The notes: generated by a model not told the origin, from the letters alone. A stretch of DNA of 64,000 nucleotides from Bacteroidia bacterium (GCA_030432635.1 JAUIMB010000005.1:124001-188000), one strand, 5' to 3'. Positions 31,801 to 41,693 are shown, counted from the first letter of the stretch. Numbers and translations are program-made.

Positions 31801-32133
31801 CTAACTTTCTGGTGCTAATTCCACTTCCAAACCTTCAAGTTCAGGTGTAATTTGAATTTGACAACCTAAGCGAGAATTATCCTCAACATAGAATGCCTCA
31901 CTCAACATGGCTTCCTCATCGTCTTGCATCTCTGGAAGTTCATGGTCTGAGATCACATAACATTGACATGATGCACACATGGCCATTCCTCCACAAATAC
32001 CGATGGTTCCTTCTGGAGCTAATTCGTAAGAACGCACTACTTCCATCAGGTTCATAGCCATGTCTGTTGGTGCCAAAACCTCATGGGTGATACCTTCTCT
32101 ATCGGTGATTTTGATCTGAATATCTTGTTCCAT
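31801..32133 (-). CDS. 2Fe-2S ferredoxin (adrenodoxin-like)
   Basis: 110 residues. Cluster ligands are in GICGGMAMCASCQC (C-x5-C-x2-C) and LGCQI (fourth Cys), the adrenodoxin/ISC-ferredoxin spacing. The ATG overlaps the stop of the upstream ferredoxin reductase gene (TAATG), so it is very likely the reductase's electron acceptor. Confidence 0.92.
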   Translation of the reverse strand: MEQDIQIKITDREGITHEVLAPTDMAMNLMEVVRSYELAPEGTIGICGGMAMCASCQCYVISDHELPEMQDDEEAMLSEAFYVEDNSRLGCQIQITPELEGLEVELAPES

Positions 32134-33185
32134 TACTCTATTTTCTTAACCACAGCCTTTGGAGCTTCTTTTCGCGTGCCATCAAAGCCATCAACACCTG
32201 CAACTGTTGTGTACTTCATGACATAGCGTTTCCCTGGGTTAATAATTTGGTATGCAGACTGACACATCAAGGTCGCTTCATGAAAACCGCAAAGGATTAA
32301 TTTTAATTTTCCGGGATAGGTGTTAACATCTCCAATGGCAAAAATCCCAGGAATATTAGTTTGATAATCCAAAGCATTATTCACCTTAATGGCGTTTTTT
32401 TCGATTTCCAATCCCCAATTTGCAATTGGACCAAGCTTAGGTGAGAGTCCGAAGAGTGGCACAAAATGATCACATTCCTTTTTAAAGGTATTGGCGCCAT
32501 GTTTAACAACAACAGCTTCCACTTTCCCATTACCTTCTACACCAATGACTTCCGCAGGTGTAATTAAGTTAATTTTGCCTTGATCTTTTAGTTCTTGAAC
32601 TTTCTCTACCGAATCTAGATGCCCTCTAAATTCATTTCGTCGATGTATTAACGTGACCTCTTTTGCGATAGCACTTAAGTAAATACTCCAATCTAATGCC
32701 GAATCACCTCCACCAGCTATTACCACCGTTTTATCAGTGTAGAATTCAGGGTTTTTAATGATATATTCCACACCCTTGTCCTCATAATCACCTAAATTAT
32801 CAATGAGAGGTTTTCGTGGTTCAAAGCTGCCCAAGCCACCAGCAATAGCCACTACAGGAGCCTGATGCTTAGTACCTTTATTAGTGGTGACAATAAACGT
32901 GCCATCCTCTTGCTTTTCGATGGTGTCAGCACGCTCACCAAGGGTAAATCCTGGTTCGAATTGTTTGCACTGTTCCAATAATTTATCGGTAAGGTCACCT
33001 GCTAAGATTTCGGGATAGGCAGGAATATCATAGATTGGTTTTTTGGGATAAATTTCAGAACATTGCCCGCCAGGCTGTGGCAAGGCATCTATTAAATGAC
33101 ATTTTAATTTTAGTAATCCAGCCTCGAAGACCGTAAATAATCCTGTTGGTCCAGCACCTATGATGAGTATATCCGTTTTTATCAT
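32133..33185 (-). CDS. Ferredoxin--NADP(+) reductase, thioredoxin-reductase-like type
   Basis: 350 residues. An FAD-binding GAGPTGLF and a second dinucleotide site (VVIAGGGDSALDWSI) are present, and there is no redox CxxC between them. This distinguishes TrxR-like ferredoxin reductases from thioredoxin reductase. The FAD loop PQPGGQCSEIYPKKPIYDIPAYP is diagnostic. It is coupled to the 2Fe-2S ferredoxin and lies downstream of nfu and mrp, so it may supply electrons for Fe-S assembly. Confidence 0.9.
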   Translation of the reverse strand: MIKTDILIIGAGPTGLFTVFEAGLLKLKCHLIDALPQPGGQCSEIYPKKPIYDIPAYPEILAGDLTDKLLEQCKQFEPGFTLGERADTIEKQEDGTFIVTTNKGTKHQAPVVAIAGGLGSFEPRKPLIDNLGDYEDKGVEYIIKNPEFYTDKTVVIAGGGDSALDWSIYLSAIAKEVTLIHRRNEFRGHLDSVEKVQELKDQGKINLITPAEVIGVEGNGKVEAVVVKHGANTFKKECDHFVPLFGLSPKLGPIANWGLEIEKNAIKVNNALDYQTNIPGIFAIGDVNTYPGKLKLILCGFHEATLMCQSAYQIINPGKRYVMKYTTVAGVDGFDGTRKEAPKAVVKKIE

Positions 33186-33360
33186 AATATGTTCTACAAT
33201 AGTGGAGCTTTTTTAGTTCGACTTTGACTACACAAAGGTCTTATTAAAAATATTAGCTTTAAATGATATTTATCAGTTTGAATGAAGGATTACTCATCCA
33301 TTTTATTTTAATAAATCTGAAATCGTGATTACTTAGCAATTGAACGGTTTGTTTGAGTTC

Positions 33361-33425
33361 TCTTCCTTAGACGCTTTGAGCTCTGGAGGAAGCGAATAGT
33401 GAAAGCCTGACCCTTGCGGTTACGC
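33361..33425 (-). repeat. Intergenic repeat, second copy of the GGGTCAGGCTTTC element
   Basis: On the minus strand CGTAACCGCAAGGGTCAGGC continues into TTTCACTATTCGCTTCC. It shares AGGGTCAGGCTTTC (33414-33401) with the copy at 19396-19409. It occupies most of the 244-base gap between the reductase and nfu genes. No ORF is convincing there. Confidence 0.5.
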
Positions 33426-33429
33426 CCAA

Positions 33430-33672
33430 TTATGCCTCAATATTAATGACTTTTTCGATTTGAGGCGCATATTTTTTGATGGTCATCTCGACACCCGATT
33501 TAAGTGTCATTTGGTTCACGCTACATCCTACGCAAGCGCCTTGCAACTGTACTTTGACCAACTTATCGTCTTCAATGGCAAGCAGCGAAATATCACCTCC
33601 ATCACTTTGAAGGAAGGGACGAATTTCGTCAAGGGCTTTTTCGACATTGTCTCTAATTTCTTCTGTACTCAT
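33430..33672 (-). CDS. NifU-like Fe-S scaffold domain protein
   Basis: 80 residues, a stand-alone C-terminal NifU domain with cluster-binding GACVGCSV (CxxC) and FLQSDGGDISLL. It receives or transfers 4Fe-4S clusters. It is directly adjacent to mrp (0-base gap), an Fe-S carrier ATPase, and the two should cooperate. Confidence 0.93.
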   Translation of the reverse strand: MSTEEIRDNVEKALDEIRPFLQSDGGDISLLAIEDDKLVKVQLQGACVGCSVNQMTLKSGVEMTIKKYAPQIEKVINIEA

Positions 33673-34812
33673 TTATTTTTTATTTACTGCTGAACAACCA
33701 GCCATAGTGGTTATTTTTATCGCTTCGGTCGGTGGCAAATTATCGTTGCGTCTTACCACTTCCTGAACCACATTTTGCGTAAGTGTTTCAAAAGCAAGTT
33801 CTAAAGGAGTCGCTGTTTGCAACGCTGCAGGACGACCTACATCACCTGCTTCTCGAATACTTTGCACCAAAGGCAGCTGTCCTAAAAACATTACATCTAG
33901 GTCTTCAGCAAGATGTTTTGCACCTTCCTTGCCAAAAATATAGTATTTGTTTTCTGGCAATTCGGCTGGTGTAAAGTAAGCCATATTTTCGATAATACCT
34001 AACACTGGCACATTGATGCTATCCTGTTGGAACATCGCCACTCCTTTTTTGGCATCGGCTAAGGCTACATTTTGTGGTGTACTTACGACAACTGCTCCAG
34101 TAATTGGCAACGATTGCATAATGCTCAAGTGAATATCGCCTGTTCCTGGAGGCAAATCCAACAACAGAAAATCGAGCTCTCCCCAAGCAGCATCAAAGAT
34201 CATTTGGTTTAATGCCTTGGCTGCCATAGGACCTCTCCAAACTACGGCTTGATCAGGTTTTGTGAAAAAACCGATAGACAGCATTTTTACTCCATAATTC
34301 TCGACAGGACGCATCTTGGATTTACCTTCAATAGTTACGGCAATCGGTCGCTCCAATTCCACATCGAACATGATAGGCATCGAAGGACCATAAATATCAG
34401 CATCCAAAACACCCACTTTAAATCCCATTTTAGCTAGAGTCACTGCAATATTTGCAGTAACCGTAGACTTCCCAACGCCTCCTTTTCCAGAAGCAACGGC
34501 TATGATATTTTGGATACCAGGAATCGGTTTACCCTTGATGGTATTGGTTTTTGGTGTTGCTGGTGCATCGACTTTTACGTTAACCTTAATCTTGGCCTTT
34601 TCATAAACCTTTTCGTGAATGGTTTTAAGAATATCGACCTCTGTCCGTTTTTTCGCTTGTAAACTCGGATTTTTAATCGTGATATCGACAATCACCTCAT
34701 CGGAAAAAGTAACGACATTGGTGACTGCTCCACTCTCAACCATATTTTGTCCTTCGCCAGGCACAGTTATGGTTTCTAAGGCTTTAAGTATATCTTGTTT
34801 GTTTAATTTCAT
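33673..34812 (-). CDS. Mrp/NBP35-family Fe-S carrier ATPase
   Basis: 379 residues. The N-terminal MIP18/DUF59 domain (about 1-85) is followed by a deviant Walker A GKGGVGKST in IIAVASGKGGVGKSTVTANIA, and Walker B-like LLLDLPPGTGDIHLSI. The usual C-terminal CxxC is not obvious; only MAGCSAVNKK is seen near the end. It carries Fe-S clusters to apo-targets. It is the first gene of mrp-nfu. Confidence 0.92.
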   Translation of the reverse strand: MKLNKQDILKALETITVPGEGQNMVESGAVTNVVTFSDEVIVDITIKNPSLQAKKRTEVDILKTIHEKVYEKAKIKVNVKVDAPATPKTNTIKGKPIPGIQNIIAVASGKGGVGKSTVTANIAVTLAKMGFKVGVLDADIYGPSMPIMFDVELERPIAVTIEGKSKMRPVENYGVKMLSIGFFTKPDQAVVWRGPMAAKALNQMIFDAAWGELDFLLLDLPPGTGDIHLSIMQSLPITGAVVVSTPQNVALADAKKGVAMFQQDSINVPVLGIIENMAYFTPAELPENKYYIFGKEGAKHLAEDLDVMFLGQLPLVQSIREAGDVGRPAALQTATPLELAFETLTQNVVQEVVRRNDNLPPTEAIKITTMAGCSAVNKK

Positions 34813-35217
34813 AAATTCAACTAGTAAACAATTTTGAAAACCAAAGAGGTTTCGACTTACTATGTAAGCTATCTTCGTTTAAAATTTGTTTTAAACTCGA
34901 TAATGCTCAACCTGACAAGGTCTTCTATTCAGAATCATTCTAAATGCAAAGGTACATATTAAAGCTTGAAGATGGAAGTTTGCTAGATAGATGTTTCTTA
35001 TGGTAGCATTGACAGTTATATCTATGTAAACTTCGTAGAAATTCACTTCGACTATTTAATGATGGTCGATGACTTAAACATGCTAAATTGAAGCTCTATT
35101 TGATCCTATTTCTTTTCGACAAAAGACAAAAAAACTGGATAAAAACAACAATTTCAACAACTTACCCTATCGTCTATGTACTCAAAATCAGTTATCTTTA
35201 GACAAAACTAACCAACC
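34813..35217. other. 405-base intergenic region
   Basis: This divergent region lies between mrp and the first LRR protein gene. No ORF with coding character is seen. A degenerate CTCGATAATGCTCAACCTGA resembles the Flavobacteriaceae CTCGACTGCGCTC-type motif. A weak -7-like TATCTTTA lies just upstream of the LRR gene near 35195. Nothing else is recognisable. Confidence 0.4.
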
Positions 35218-37650
35218 ATGAAGCATATTTACCTATTCTGTTTTCTCTTTTTGACCATTACCACAAGCCTGAATGCTCAAATTATTGATATTCCTGATTC
35301 TGCGTTTAAATCTAGACTTGTAAACACTAATAACACTGTCGATAATGATGGTGATGGGCTGCTGAATAATAATGCAGACACAAATGATGATGGGGAAATT
35401 GACCTTAATGAAGCTTTAGCAGTTACAATGATGGACGTGGGTGTTCCTTATGGTGCTTCTTGGGCCGAGATTAATACTGTTGAAGGACTACAATACTTTA
35501 CCAATCTTGAGTATCTAAACTGTCAAAATAACAATATTGCTTCATTGGATTTAAGTCCGTTCAGTGCTTTGGAAACCTTAATTTGCTATAATAATCAATT
35601 CACGTCATTAGATTTGTCAAATTCATCTACACTTCAAACATTACTTTGCGCTGGTAATAATTTGGGCTCTATTGATCTCAGTGCTTTAAGCAATCTCATT
35701 GATTTAAATGTTGGCAGTTGTGGTTTAAATAGTTTGGACGTATCCAATAATGGAAATCTGGAAAAACTACAATACTACTTCAACACGATTCAAAGTATTA
35801 ATTTTGAAAATCTATCAAATCTTAAAGAGTTAAACTGTAGAGGTAATCAAATAAGTACTTTAGACTTAAGTGATTTGCCAAATTTGGAGATTTTTAATTG
35901 TAGTCAAAATGAATTGACCTCTTTGGATTTTTCTCAAAATTTGAATCTAGAAAATATAAACTGTAGTTTAAATCAACTTACCGAACTAAATATAAATCAG
36001 TTATCAGAGCTAAATGAACTATCTTTTAGCAATAATTTTCTGACCACGTTTGATTCTAACGGTACAAGTTTATATTTTATTGAAGCCCAAAACAACGCTT
36101 TGGAAACGGTTAATCTAAAAGATGGCATTAGTGGTGACTACATAAGCTATTTTTTGGAATACCACATAATTTATTATTTTTCAAATAACCCTATAGAAGT
36201 TATGTGTGTTGATGATTTCGGACTTGAAGCCAGTTATTTAAGTGCATATAACACCACGACTTATTGCACCTTTGTTCCTGGTGGCGAATACAATACTATA
36301 AGCGGACAAACATTTTTTGACAATAATGATGATGGCTGTGATGCTACAGATTATGTCATACCAAATTTAGTTTATTCTATATCGGATAGTTCTTCAGATG
36401 GTAATGTCGTATCCAATAATTCTGGAGTCTATAATTTTTATGTTGGTGAAGACACTTATTCCTTTTCACCAATTATAGAAAACCCGTCGTATTTCAATGT
36501 TTCTCCTGAAAATCAGACCGTATCATTTCCGTCTGACACCAGTCATTTCGAACAAGACTTTTGCATCACTCCTAATGGCATTTTTAATGATTTAGAAATC
36601 ACTTTGATTCCTATGGACCAAGCGCGTCCTGGTTTTGATGCTGACTATAAACTCCTATATAAAAACAAAGGGTCAACAACATTATCAGGAAGTGTTTCGA
36701 TGACCTTTCAGGATGCACTTATGGATTTAGTGTCCACTGTGCCAGTGGAAGACGCTCAAACTGGAAATACGCTCGAGTGGAACTTCAGCAATCTGAATCC
36801 GTTTGAAATTGGAGAAATTGAATTCACCATGAGCATCAATACACCTATGGACACACCACCTGTCAATGGTGATGACATCTTGGTGTTTGAGGCGTCGATT
36901 GTGTCCTCTGAAACCGATGAAACACCTTCAGACAATGTGTTCTCCTTAAACCAAACCGTTGTCAACTCCTTTGATCCAAACGACAAGACCTGTCTGGAAG
37001 GCGATACCATCTCTCCTGAACAGGTTGGTGAGTATCTCCACTACAGAATCCGTTTTGAGAATACCGGAACAGCAAATGCCATTAACATTGTGGTAAAGGA
37101 CAATATCGATAGAAATACGTTGGATCTTTCGACGCTTGTTCCATTGGATTCGAGTCATGACTTTTTTACCAGAACCGTAGACGATGGCTCAGACTATTAT
37201 GTCGAGTTCATTTTTGAAAACATCAACCTGCCTTATGACGATGCCAATAATGATGGCTATGTGGTGTTCAAGATCAAAACTTTGGATACACTTGCATTGG
37301 ACGACCTCATTGAGAACGAAGCTGAAATCTATTTCGACTTTAACTTCCCGATTATTACCAATGTGGCGGAAACTACTGTAGCAACATTAAGTACCAATGA
37401 GGTGCAATTGGTAGAATCTAGCATTGTGGTATTTCCTAATCCTACAAGTCAGTCTTTATTTGTAAAGTCAAATTACAGCATAGATCAAGTAGCTATTTAT
37501 GATATCTCAGGAAGATTGATAGAAGACATTAAAAATGAAGACTCACAAGACACCTTGGAAATTGACACTGAAAGGCTCTCTGCTGGAACCTATTTTCTGA
37601 ATATTATAACTGATAACAACGTAACTATTAAAACCTTTATAAAAGAATAA
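35218..37650 (+). CDS. T9SS-secreted leucine-rich-repeat protein (first paralogue)
   Basis: 810 residues. A signal peptide (1-21, ending LNAQ) is followed by IIDIPDSAFKSRLV, then about ten short LRR units of 21-22 residues (consensus LxxLNCxxNxLTSLDLS, about 95-310). A carboxypeptidase-like or SdrD-like beta region follows. Next is a repeat domain with NSFDPNDKTCLEG and VFKIKTLDTLALDDLIENEAEIYFDFNFP (about 575-725). The C-terminal type IX sorting domain (about 740-810) has VVFPNPTSQSLFV and YDISGRLI. It is a cell-surface or secreted adhesion-type protein, 7 bases upstream of a close paralogue. Confidence 0.9.
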   Translation: MKHIYLFCFLFLTITTSLNAQIIDIPDSAFKSRLVNTNNTVDNDGDGLLNNNADTNDDGEIDLNEALAVTMMDVGVPYGASWAEINTVEGLQYFTNLEYLNCQNNNIASLDLSPFSALETLICYNNQFTSLDLSNSSTLQTLLCAGNNLGSIDLSALSNLIDLNVGSCGLNSLDVSNNGNLEKLQYYFNTIQSINFENLSNLKELNCRGNQISTLDLSDLPNLEIFNCSQNELTSLDFSQNLNLENINCSLNQLTELNINQLSELNELSFSNNFLTTFDSNGTSLYFIEAQNNALETVNLKDGISGDYISYFLEYHIIYYFSNNPIEVMCVDDFGLEASYLSAYNTTTYCTFVPGGEYNTISGQTFFDNNDDGCDATDYVIPNLVYSISDSSSDGNVVSNNSGVYNFYVGEDTYSFSPIIENPSYFNVSPENQTVSFPSDTSHFEQDFCITPNGIFNDLEITLIPMDQARPGFDADYKLLYKNKGSTTLSGSVSMTFQDALMDLVSTVPVEDAQTGNTLEWNFSNLNPFEIGEIEFTMSINTPMDTPPVNGDDILVFEASIVSSETDETPSDNVFSLNQTVVNSFDPNDKTCLEGDTISPEQVGEYLHYRIRFENTGTANAINIVVKDNIDRNTLDLSTLVPLDSSHDFFTRTVDDGSDYYVEFIFENINLPYDDANNDGYVVFKIKTLDTLALDDLIENEAEIYFDFNFPIITNVAETTVATLSTNEVQLVESSIVVFPNPTSQSLFVKSNYSIDQVAIYDISGRLIEDIKNEDSQDTLEIDTERLSAGTYFLNIITDNNVTIKTFIKE

Positions 37651-37657
37651 AAGCACT

Positions 37658-40045
37658 ATGAAACAGTTTTACACATTACTCATTATTGCCACTGTAGGTT
37701 TAACCTGCAATGCACAAATTATTGATATTCCAGATGCGAATTTTAAGAATGCTTTGGTAAACACGAATTGTGTTGACACTGACGGTGTTAATTATGGCGA
37801 TTCAGATGCTGACACCAATAATGATGGAGAGATTAGTGTCTCAGAAGCAGAAGCAGTTGTTGAAGGGCTATATATTAGTAGCAATTCTATATCGTCTTTA
37901 GATGGCATTGAATTTTTTACCAATCTCACCGAATTATGGTGCGGTAATAATTCATTAACCAACATTAACAACAACATCAGCTCATTAAGCAATCTAAGAG
38001 TTCTTTATTGCAATGATAATCAATTAACCAACCTAGAAATAAGTAATATACCAAATCTAGAACTCTTATGTTGCTACAACAATCAAATGGAAAGTTTAAA
38101 TGTAAACAGTTCTGGTGATCTAACTTTGATTTGTAGAGATAATCAATTGACTACGATCAATACGGATAATTTGCCTAATTTACGAAGTTTATCTTGTAGA
38201 AATAATTTAATTACATCACTTAACTTTGAAAATAATCCATTACTAGTAAATTTAAGTTGCAATGATAATTTGATTGGCGCTTTGGATTTAACAAACCAGA
38301 CTCAACTTGAAAGCGTAAATTGTCAGAACAATCAAATTACTGAATTGACCTTCGGAACAATTCCTGGAAATGTTGGTTTAGGAACTGTTTTCACTTTAAA
38401 TTGCTCAAACAATTTACTTTCTGAACTTGATTTGAGTAGTGTATACATGACACAACACGGTATTAATGTTAGCAATAATCAACTTACTACTTTAATTTTA
38501 AAAAATGGTGTTCCAAATATTTATGACTACCCAGAATTGTTTGGACAAGTCGTATTAACAAATAATCCTGATTTGGGTTTCATATGTGTTGATCCTTTCG
38601 AACAATCCTATATTGAAGGTTCAGCATCGAGCATTCCGGATTGTGTTGTAAATTCTTATTGTAATTATTTCCCAGGTGGTGAATATTTCCTTCTCGAAGG
38701 AAACATACAGTTAGATTTGAATAACAATGGTTGTGATGATAGTGATGATGTCATTTCTAATCTGAACATTGCTGTGTCCAGTGGATCGGTAGATGGTAAC
38801 TTTGTCTCTAATAGTTCTGGCGATTATTTCATTCCTGTTCAAGATGGTAACCATACCATCACACCAATATTTGAAAACCCAGAGTATTATTCAATATCGC
38901 CTTCTAGCTTTAGCATTGAATTTCCTGAAGATGGTAATTCGAACATGCAAGATTTTTGTGTCTCACCAAATGGCATATACAATGATCTAGAAATAACAAT
39001 CATTCCAATCGATGATGCGCGTCCTGGGTTCGATGCTTATTATAAACTCATTTATAAAAATAAAGGGACAACGGCTTTATCTGGCAGTGTCGATTTGACC
39101 TTTCAGGATGACCTTATGGATTTGGTATCTACTAATCCTAATGAAGATTCGCAATCTGGAAATACACTCACTTGGAATTTTGCAGACTTAAATCCTTTTG
39201 AAAATCGTGAGATTCTGTTCACCATGAACATTAACTCTCCAATGGACACGCCTCCTGTTAATGATGGTGACCTCTTGGTCTTTGAGGCTACTGTGAGTTC
39301 TTCAGAAACTGATGAAACGCCAGTTGATAATACTTTTACATTAAACCAAACCGTTGTCAACTCCTTTGATCCAAACGACAAGACCTGTCTGGAAGGCGAG
39401 ACCATCTCTCCTGAACAGCTTGGTGAGTATCTCCACTACAGAATCCGTTTTGAGAATACCGGAACAGCAAATGCCGTTAACATTGTGGTAAAGGACAATA
39501 TCGATAGAAACACGTTGGATCTTTCGACACTTGTTGTTGTTGATGCAAGTCATGAGGTTTTTATCCGATCTAGAGATTTTTTTTCCGACTACTATGTAGA
39601 GTTCATTTTTGAAAACATCAACCTGCCTTTTGACGATGCCAATAATGATGGCTATGTGGTGTTCAAGATCAAGACTTTGGATACACTTGCATTGGACGAC
39701 CTCATTGAGAACGAGGCTGAAATCTATTTCGACTTTAACTTCCCGATCATTACCAATGTGGCGGAAACTACGGTTGCGACGCTTAGCACTGAGGATGTTG
39801 AAATTGCTGATAACGGAATCGTTTTGTTTCCGAATCCAACGCTCAATACACTGTTTGTAAAGTCAGAACATGCTATTGAAGCCATTAGCATCTATGATAT
39901 CTCAGGAAGGTTGATTCAGGAACTTTCAGGAACAGGTCCTGAAAATACAATTGAAATACATACGAATGACCTTGCTTCGGGCACTTATTTCTTGAACATC
40001 AAAACAAACGATAACTCTACAGTAAAATCATTTATAAAAGCTTAG
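37658..40045 (+). CDS. T9SS-secreted leucine-rich-repeat protein (second paralogue)
   Basis: 795 residues with the same architecture: signal peptide ending CNAQ, IIDIPDANFKNALV, LRR units (LxxLxCxxNxLT type, about 70-285), beta region, NSFDPNDKTCLEG domain and type IX sorting tail (VLFPNPTLNTLFV, YDISGRLIQEL). The LRR part is strongly diverged from the upstream copy. Two blocks of the C-terminal domain are about 97 percent identical in DNA (39341-39535 and 39593-39771). It ends one base before the convergent ATL gene. Confidence 0.9.
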   Translation: MKQFYTLLIIATVGLTCNAQIIDIPDANFKNALVNTNCVDTDGVNYGDSDADTNNDGEISVSEAEAVVEGLYISSNSISSLDGIEFFTNLTELWCGNNSLTNINNNISSLSNLRVLYCNDNQLTNLEISNIPNLELLCCYNNQMESLNVNSSGDLTLICRDNQLTTINTDNLPNLRSLSCRNNLITSLNFENNPLLVNLSCNDNLIGALDLTNQTQLESVNCQNNQITELTFGTIPGNVGLGTVFTLNCSNNLLSELDLSSVYMTQHGINVSNNQLTTLILKNGVPNIYDYPELFGQVVLTNNPDLGFICVDPFEQSYIEGSASSIPDCVVNSYCNYFPGGEYFLLEGNIQLDLNNNGCDDSDDVISNLNIAVSSGSVDGNFVSNSSGDYFIPVQDGNHTITPIFENPEYYSISPSSFSIEFPEDGNSNMQDFCVSPNGIYNDLEITIIPIDDARPGFDAYYKLIYKNKGTTALSGSVDLTFQDDLMDLVSTNPNEDSQSGNTLTWNFADLNPFENREILFTMNINSPMDTPPVNDGDLLVFEATVSSSETDETPVDNTFTLNQTVVNSFDPNDKTCLEGETISPEQLGEYLHYRIRFENTGTANAVNIVVKDNIDRNTLDLSTLVVVDASHEVFIRSRDFFSDYYVEFIFENINLPFDDANNDGYVVFKIKTLDTLALDDLIENEAEIYFDFNFPIITNVAETTVATLSTEDVEIADNGIVLFPNPTLNTLFVKSEHAIEAISIYDISGRLIQELSGTGPENTIEIHTNDLASGTYFLNIKTNDNSTVKSFIKA

Positions 40046-40046
40046 C

Positions 40047-40379
40047 TTACTGAAGTTCTTTCGCTGGATCCCAATATACAGCTTCCAAATTCTGTATTTG
40101 GTTATTCTCAATAGTAATGCCTTCACTTTCGAGAAGTTGTTGCATTAAGTTTGTACCATCAAAATGATGTTTTCCTGTTAGTAATCCTTTTCGGTTCACC
40201 ACACGATGTGCAGGCACATCCTTTCCTGAAGAGCCATTCATGGCATAACCAACCATTCTGGCACTTCGCTTGGCTCCAAGGTAATTGGCAATAGCACCAT
40301 AACTGGTTACCCTTCCATAAGGGATCAACCTTGCAACCTCATAAACACGCTCGAAAAAATTAAGTGTTTCTGGTTTCAT
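40047..40379 (-). CDS. Alkyltransferase-like (ATL) DNA-repair protein
   Basis: 110 residues, the DNA-binding domain of O6-alkylguanine transferases: IPYGRVTSYGAIA, the helix SARMVGYAMNG, then PAHRVVNRKG. The acceptor cysteine of the PCHR motif is replaced by Ala57, the defining change of ATL proteins. ATLs bind alkylated guanine without transferring the alkyl group and hand lesions to nucleotide excision repair. The start overlaps the LysE stop. Confidence 0.9.
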   Translation of the reverse strand: MKPETLNFFERVYEVARLIPYGRVTSYGAIANYLGAKRSARMVGYAMNGSSGKDVPAHRVVNRKGLLTGKHHFDGTNLMQQLLESEGITIENNQIQNLEAVYWDPAKELQ

Positions 40380-41017
40380 TACAGGTCTTTCAAAATATTG
40401 ATCAAGGTAAACACAGAAACAATCCCAGTTATAATACCAATGCTATAGTTCATGTTTTTTTGTGAAGTGAATTTCTTGTCCTTAATCTTGTCGAAGAAGA
40501 AAATGTATACATATAGCATCACAAAAGTTCCAGTTGCTGCACCCGAACAATAGGTAAGCATGCTGATTTTTTCAAAGTCAAACCATCCGAACGTTGCAAT
40601 GGTTATGGTCATATAGGCTTGATACGGAATCGGAAATACATTAATGGCAGAGAGAAACATCCCTTGAAAAAAACGACTGTACGGACTTCTAATTCCGTTT
40701 TCCTCATTCTCGATTTTGGGTTTTGGTGCGGACTTTGCCAAGACCAAAAAATAAATGGTTATCAGCACAAAAATGACAAAGGCGACGCGCTGTAAGATTT
40801 CAACAACATCCCTATGGTTATTGAGATAACGTGCGAACATTGCTGCAATGTAGGTTTGCAGGAAGACAACCCAACACACACCAATGGAAAATGCGATTCC
40901 TCGTCCATGTCCATCTTTCAAGCTAATTTTGGCAGCTGTCATATTGAGCAAACCTGGTGGAACCACACCCACAAGTGCAATCACCAATCCAAGTAAAAAA
41001 ATGACAGTAATGCTCAC
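40379..41017 (-). CDS. LysE-family translocator
   Basis: 212 residues with about six membrane helices. The N-terminal LVIALVGVVPPGLLNMTAAK is the family signature (PPGP-like). GTG at 41017 is the start; the nearer ATG is out of frame. It follows trmB by one base. It likely exports amino acids or small metabolites; substrate unknown. Confidence 0.82.
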   Translation of the reverse strand: MSITVIFLLGLVIALVGVVPPGLLNMTAAKISLKDGHGRGIAFSIGVCWVVFLQTYIAAMFARYLNNHRDVVEILQRVAFVIFVLITIYFLVLAKSAPKPKIENEENGIRSPYSRFFQGMFLSAINVFPIPYQAYMTITIATFGWFDFEKISMLTYCSGAATGTFVMLYVYIFFFDKIKDKKFTSQKNMNYSIGIITGIVSVFTLINILKDL

Positions 41018-41018
41018 A

Positions 41019-41693
41019 TTATCTTAATTTAAACCTAATATACGTAATTGGTTTGTTATGTTCTAGATATTGGGATTCATAATAGGTTTGGATGTTTGTG
41101 ACATCTTCGGGACTTCCTTCTTGGTGATATACATTATGGTTTGCATAAAGTACCTCATGACCAGCTCCATGAAGCAAGCCAAGGGTATAGCCATGCATAA
41201 ACTCACTATCGGTTTTCAAATTGACGATACTTTCAGGTTTTAATATCGCCTTGTATCGCTTTAAAAAATTAGAATTGGTCATACGATGCTTAGTACGCTT
41301 GTATTTTATCTGAGGATCTGGAAAGGTAATCCATATTTCATCCACCTCATTCTCAGCAAAGGCATAATCGATTAACTCAATTTGAGTGCGCAGAAAAGCG
41401 ACATTTGAAAGCTTGTCTTCGATAGCCGTCTTCGCGCCTCTCCAAAAGCGTGCACCTTTGATATCGACACCTATAAAGTTTTTATTTGGATACTTCCGAG
41501 CCATTTCAACCGAGTACTCGCCTCGACCACAACCCAGTTCCAATACAATTGGATTTTCGTTTTTGAAAACCTGTTCATTCCATTTGCCTTTGAGCGCAAA
41601 TTGCGATTGTATTAGTTCATCCCGTTTTGGTTGATACACATTACTGAAGGTCTCGTTTTCCTTAAATCGCTTGAGTTTGTTTTTACTTCCCAC
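41019..41693 (-). CDS. trmB: tRNA (guanine46-N7)-methyltransferase
   Basis: 224 residues. SAM motif LELGCGRGEYSVEMARKYP, and the signatures VDIKGARFWRGAK, WITFPDPQIKYKRTKHRMT and ITYIRFKLR at the end. GTG is the start codon (MGSKNKLKRFKEN, as in relatives). It forms an apparent operon with the LysE-family and ATL genes. Confidence 0.95.
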   Translation of the reverse strand: MGSKNKLKRFKENETFSNVYQPKRDELIQSQFALKGKWNEQVFKNENPIVLELGCGRGEYSVEMARKYPNKNFIGVDIKGARFWRGAKTAIEDKLSNVAFLRTQIELIDYAFAENEVDEIWITFPDPQIKYKRTKHRMTNSNFLKRYKAILKPESIVNLKTDSEFMHGYTLGLLHGAGHEVLYANHNVYHQEGSPEDVTNIQTYYESQYLEHNKPITYIRFKLR

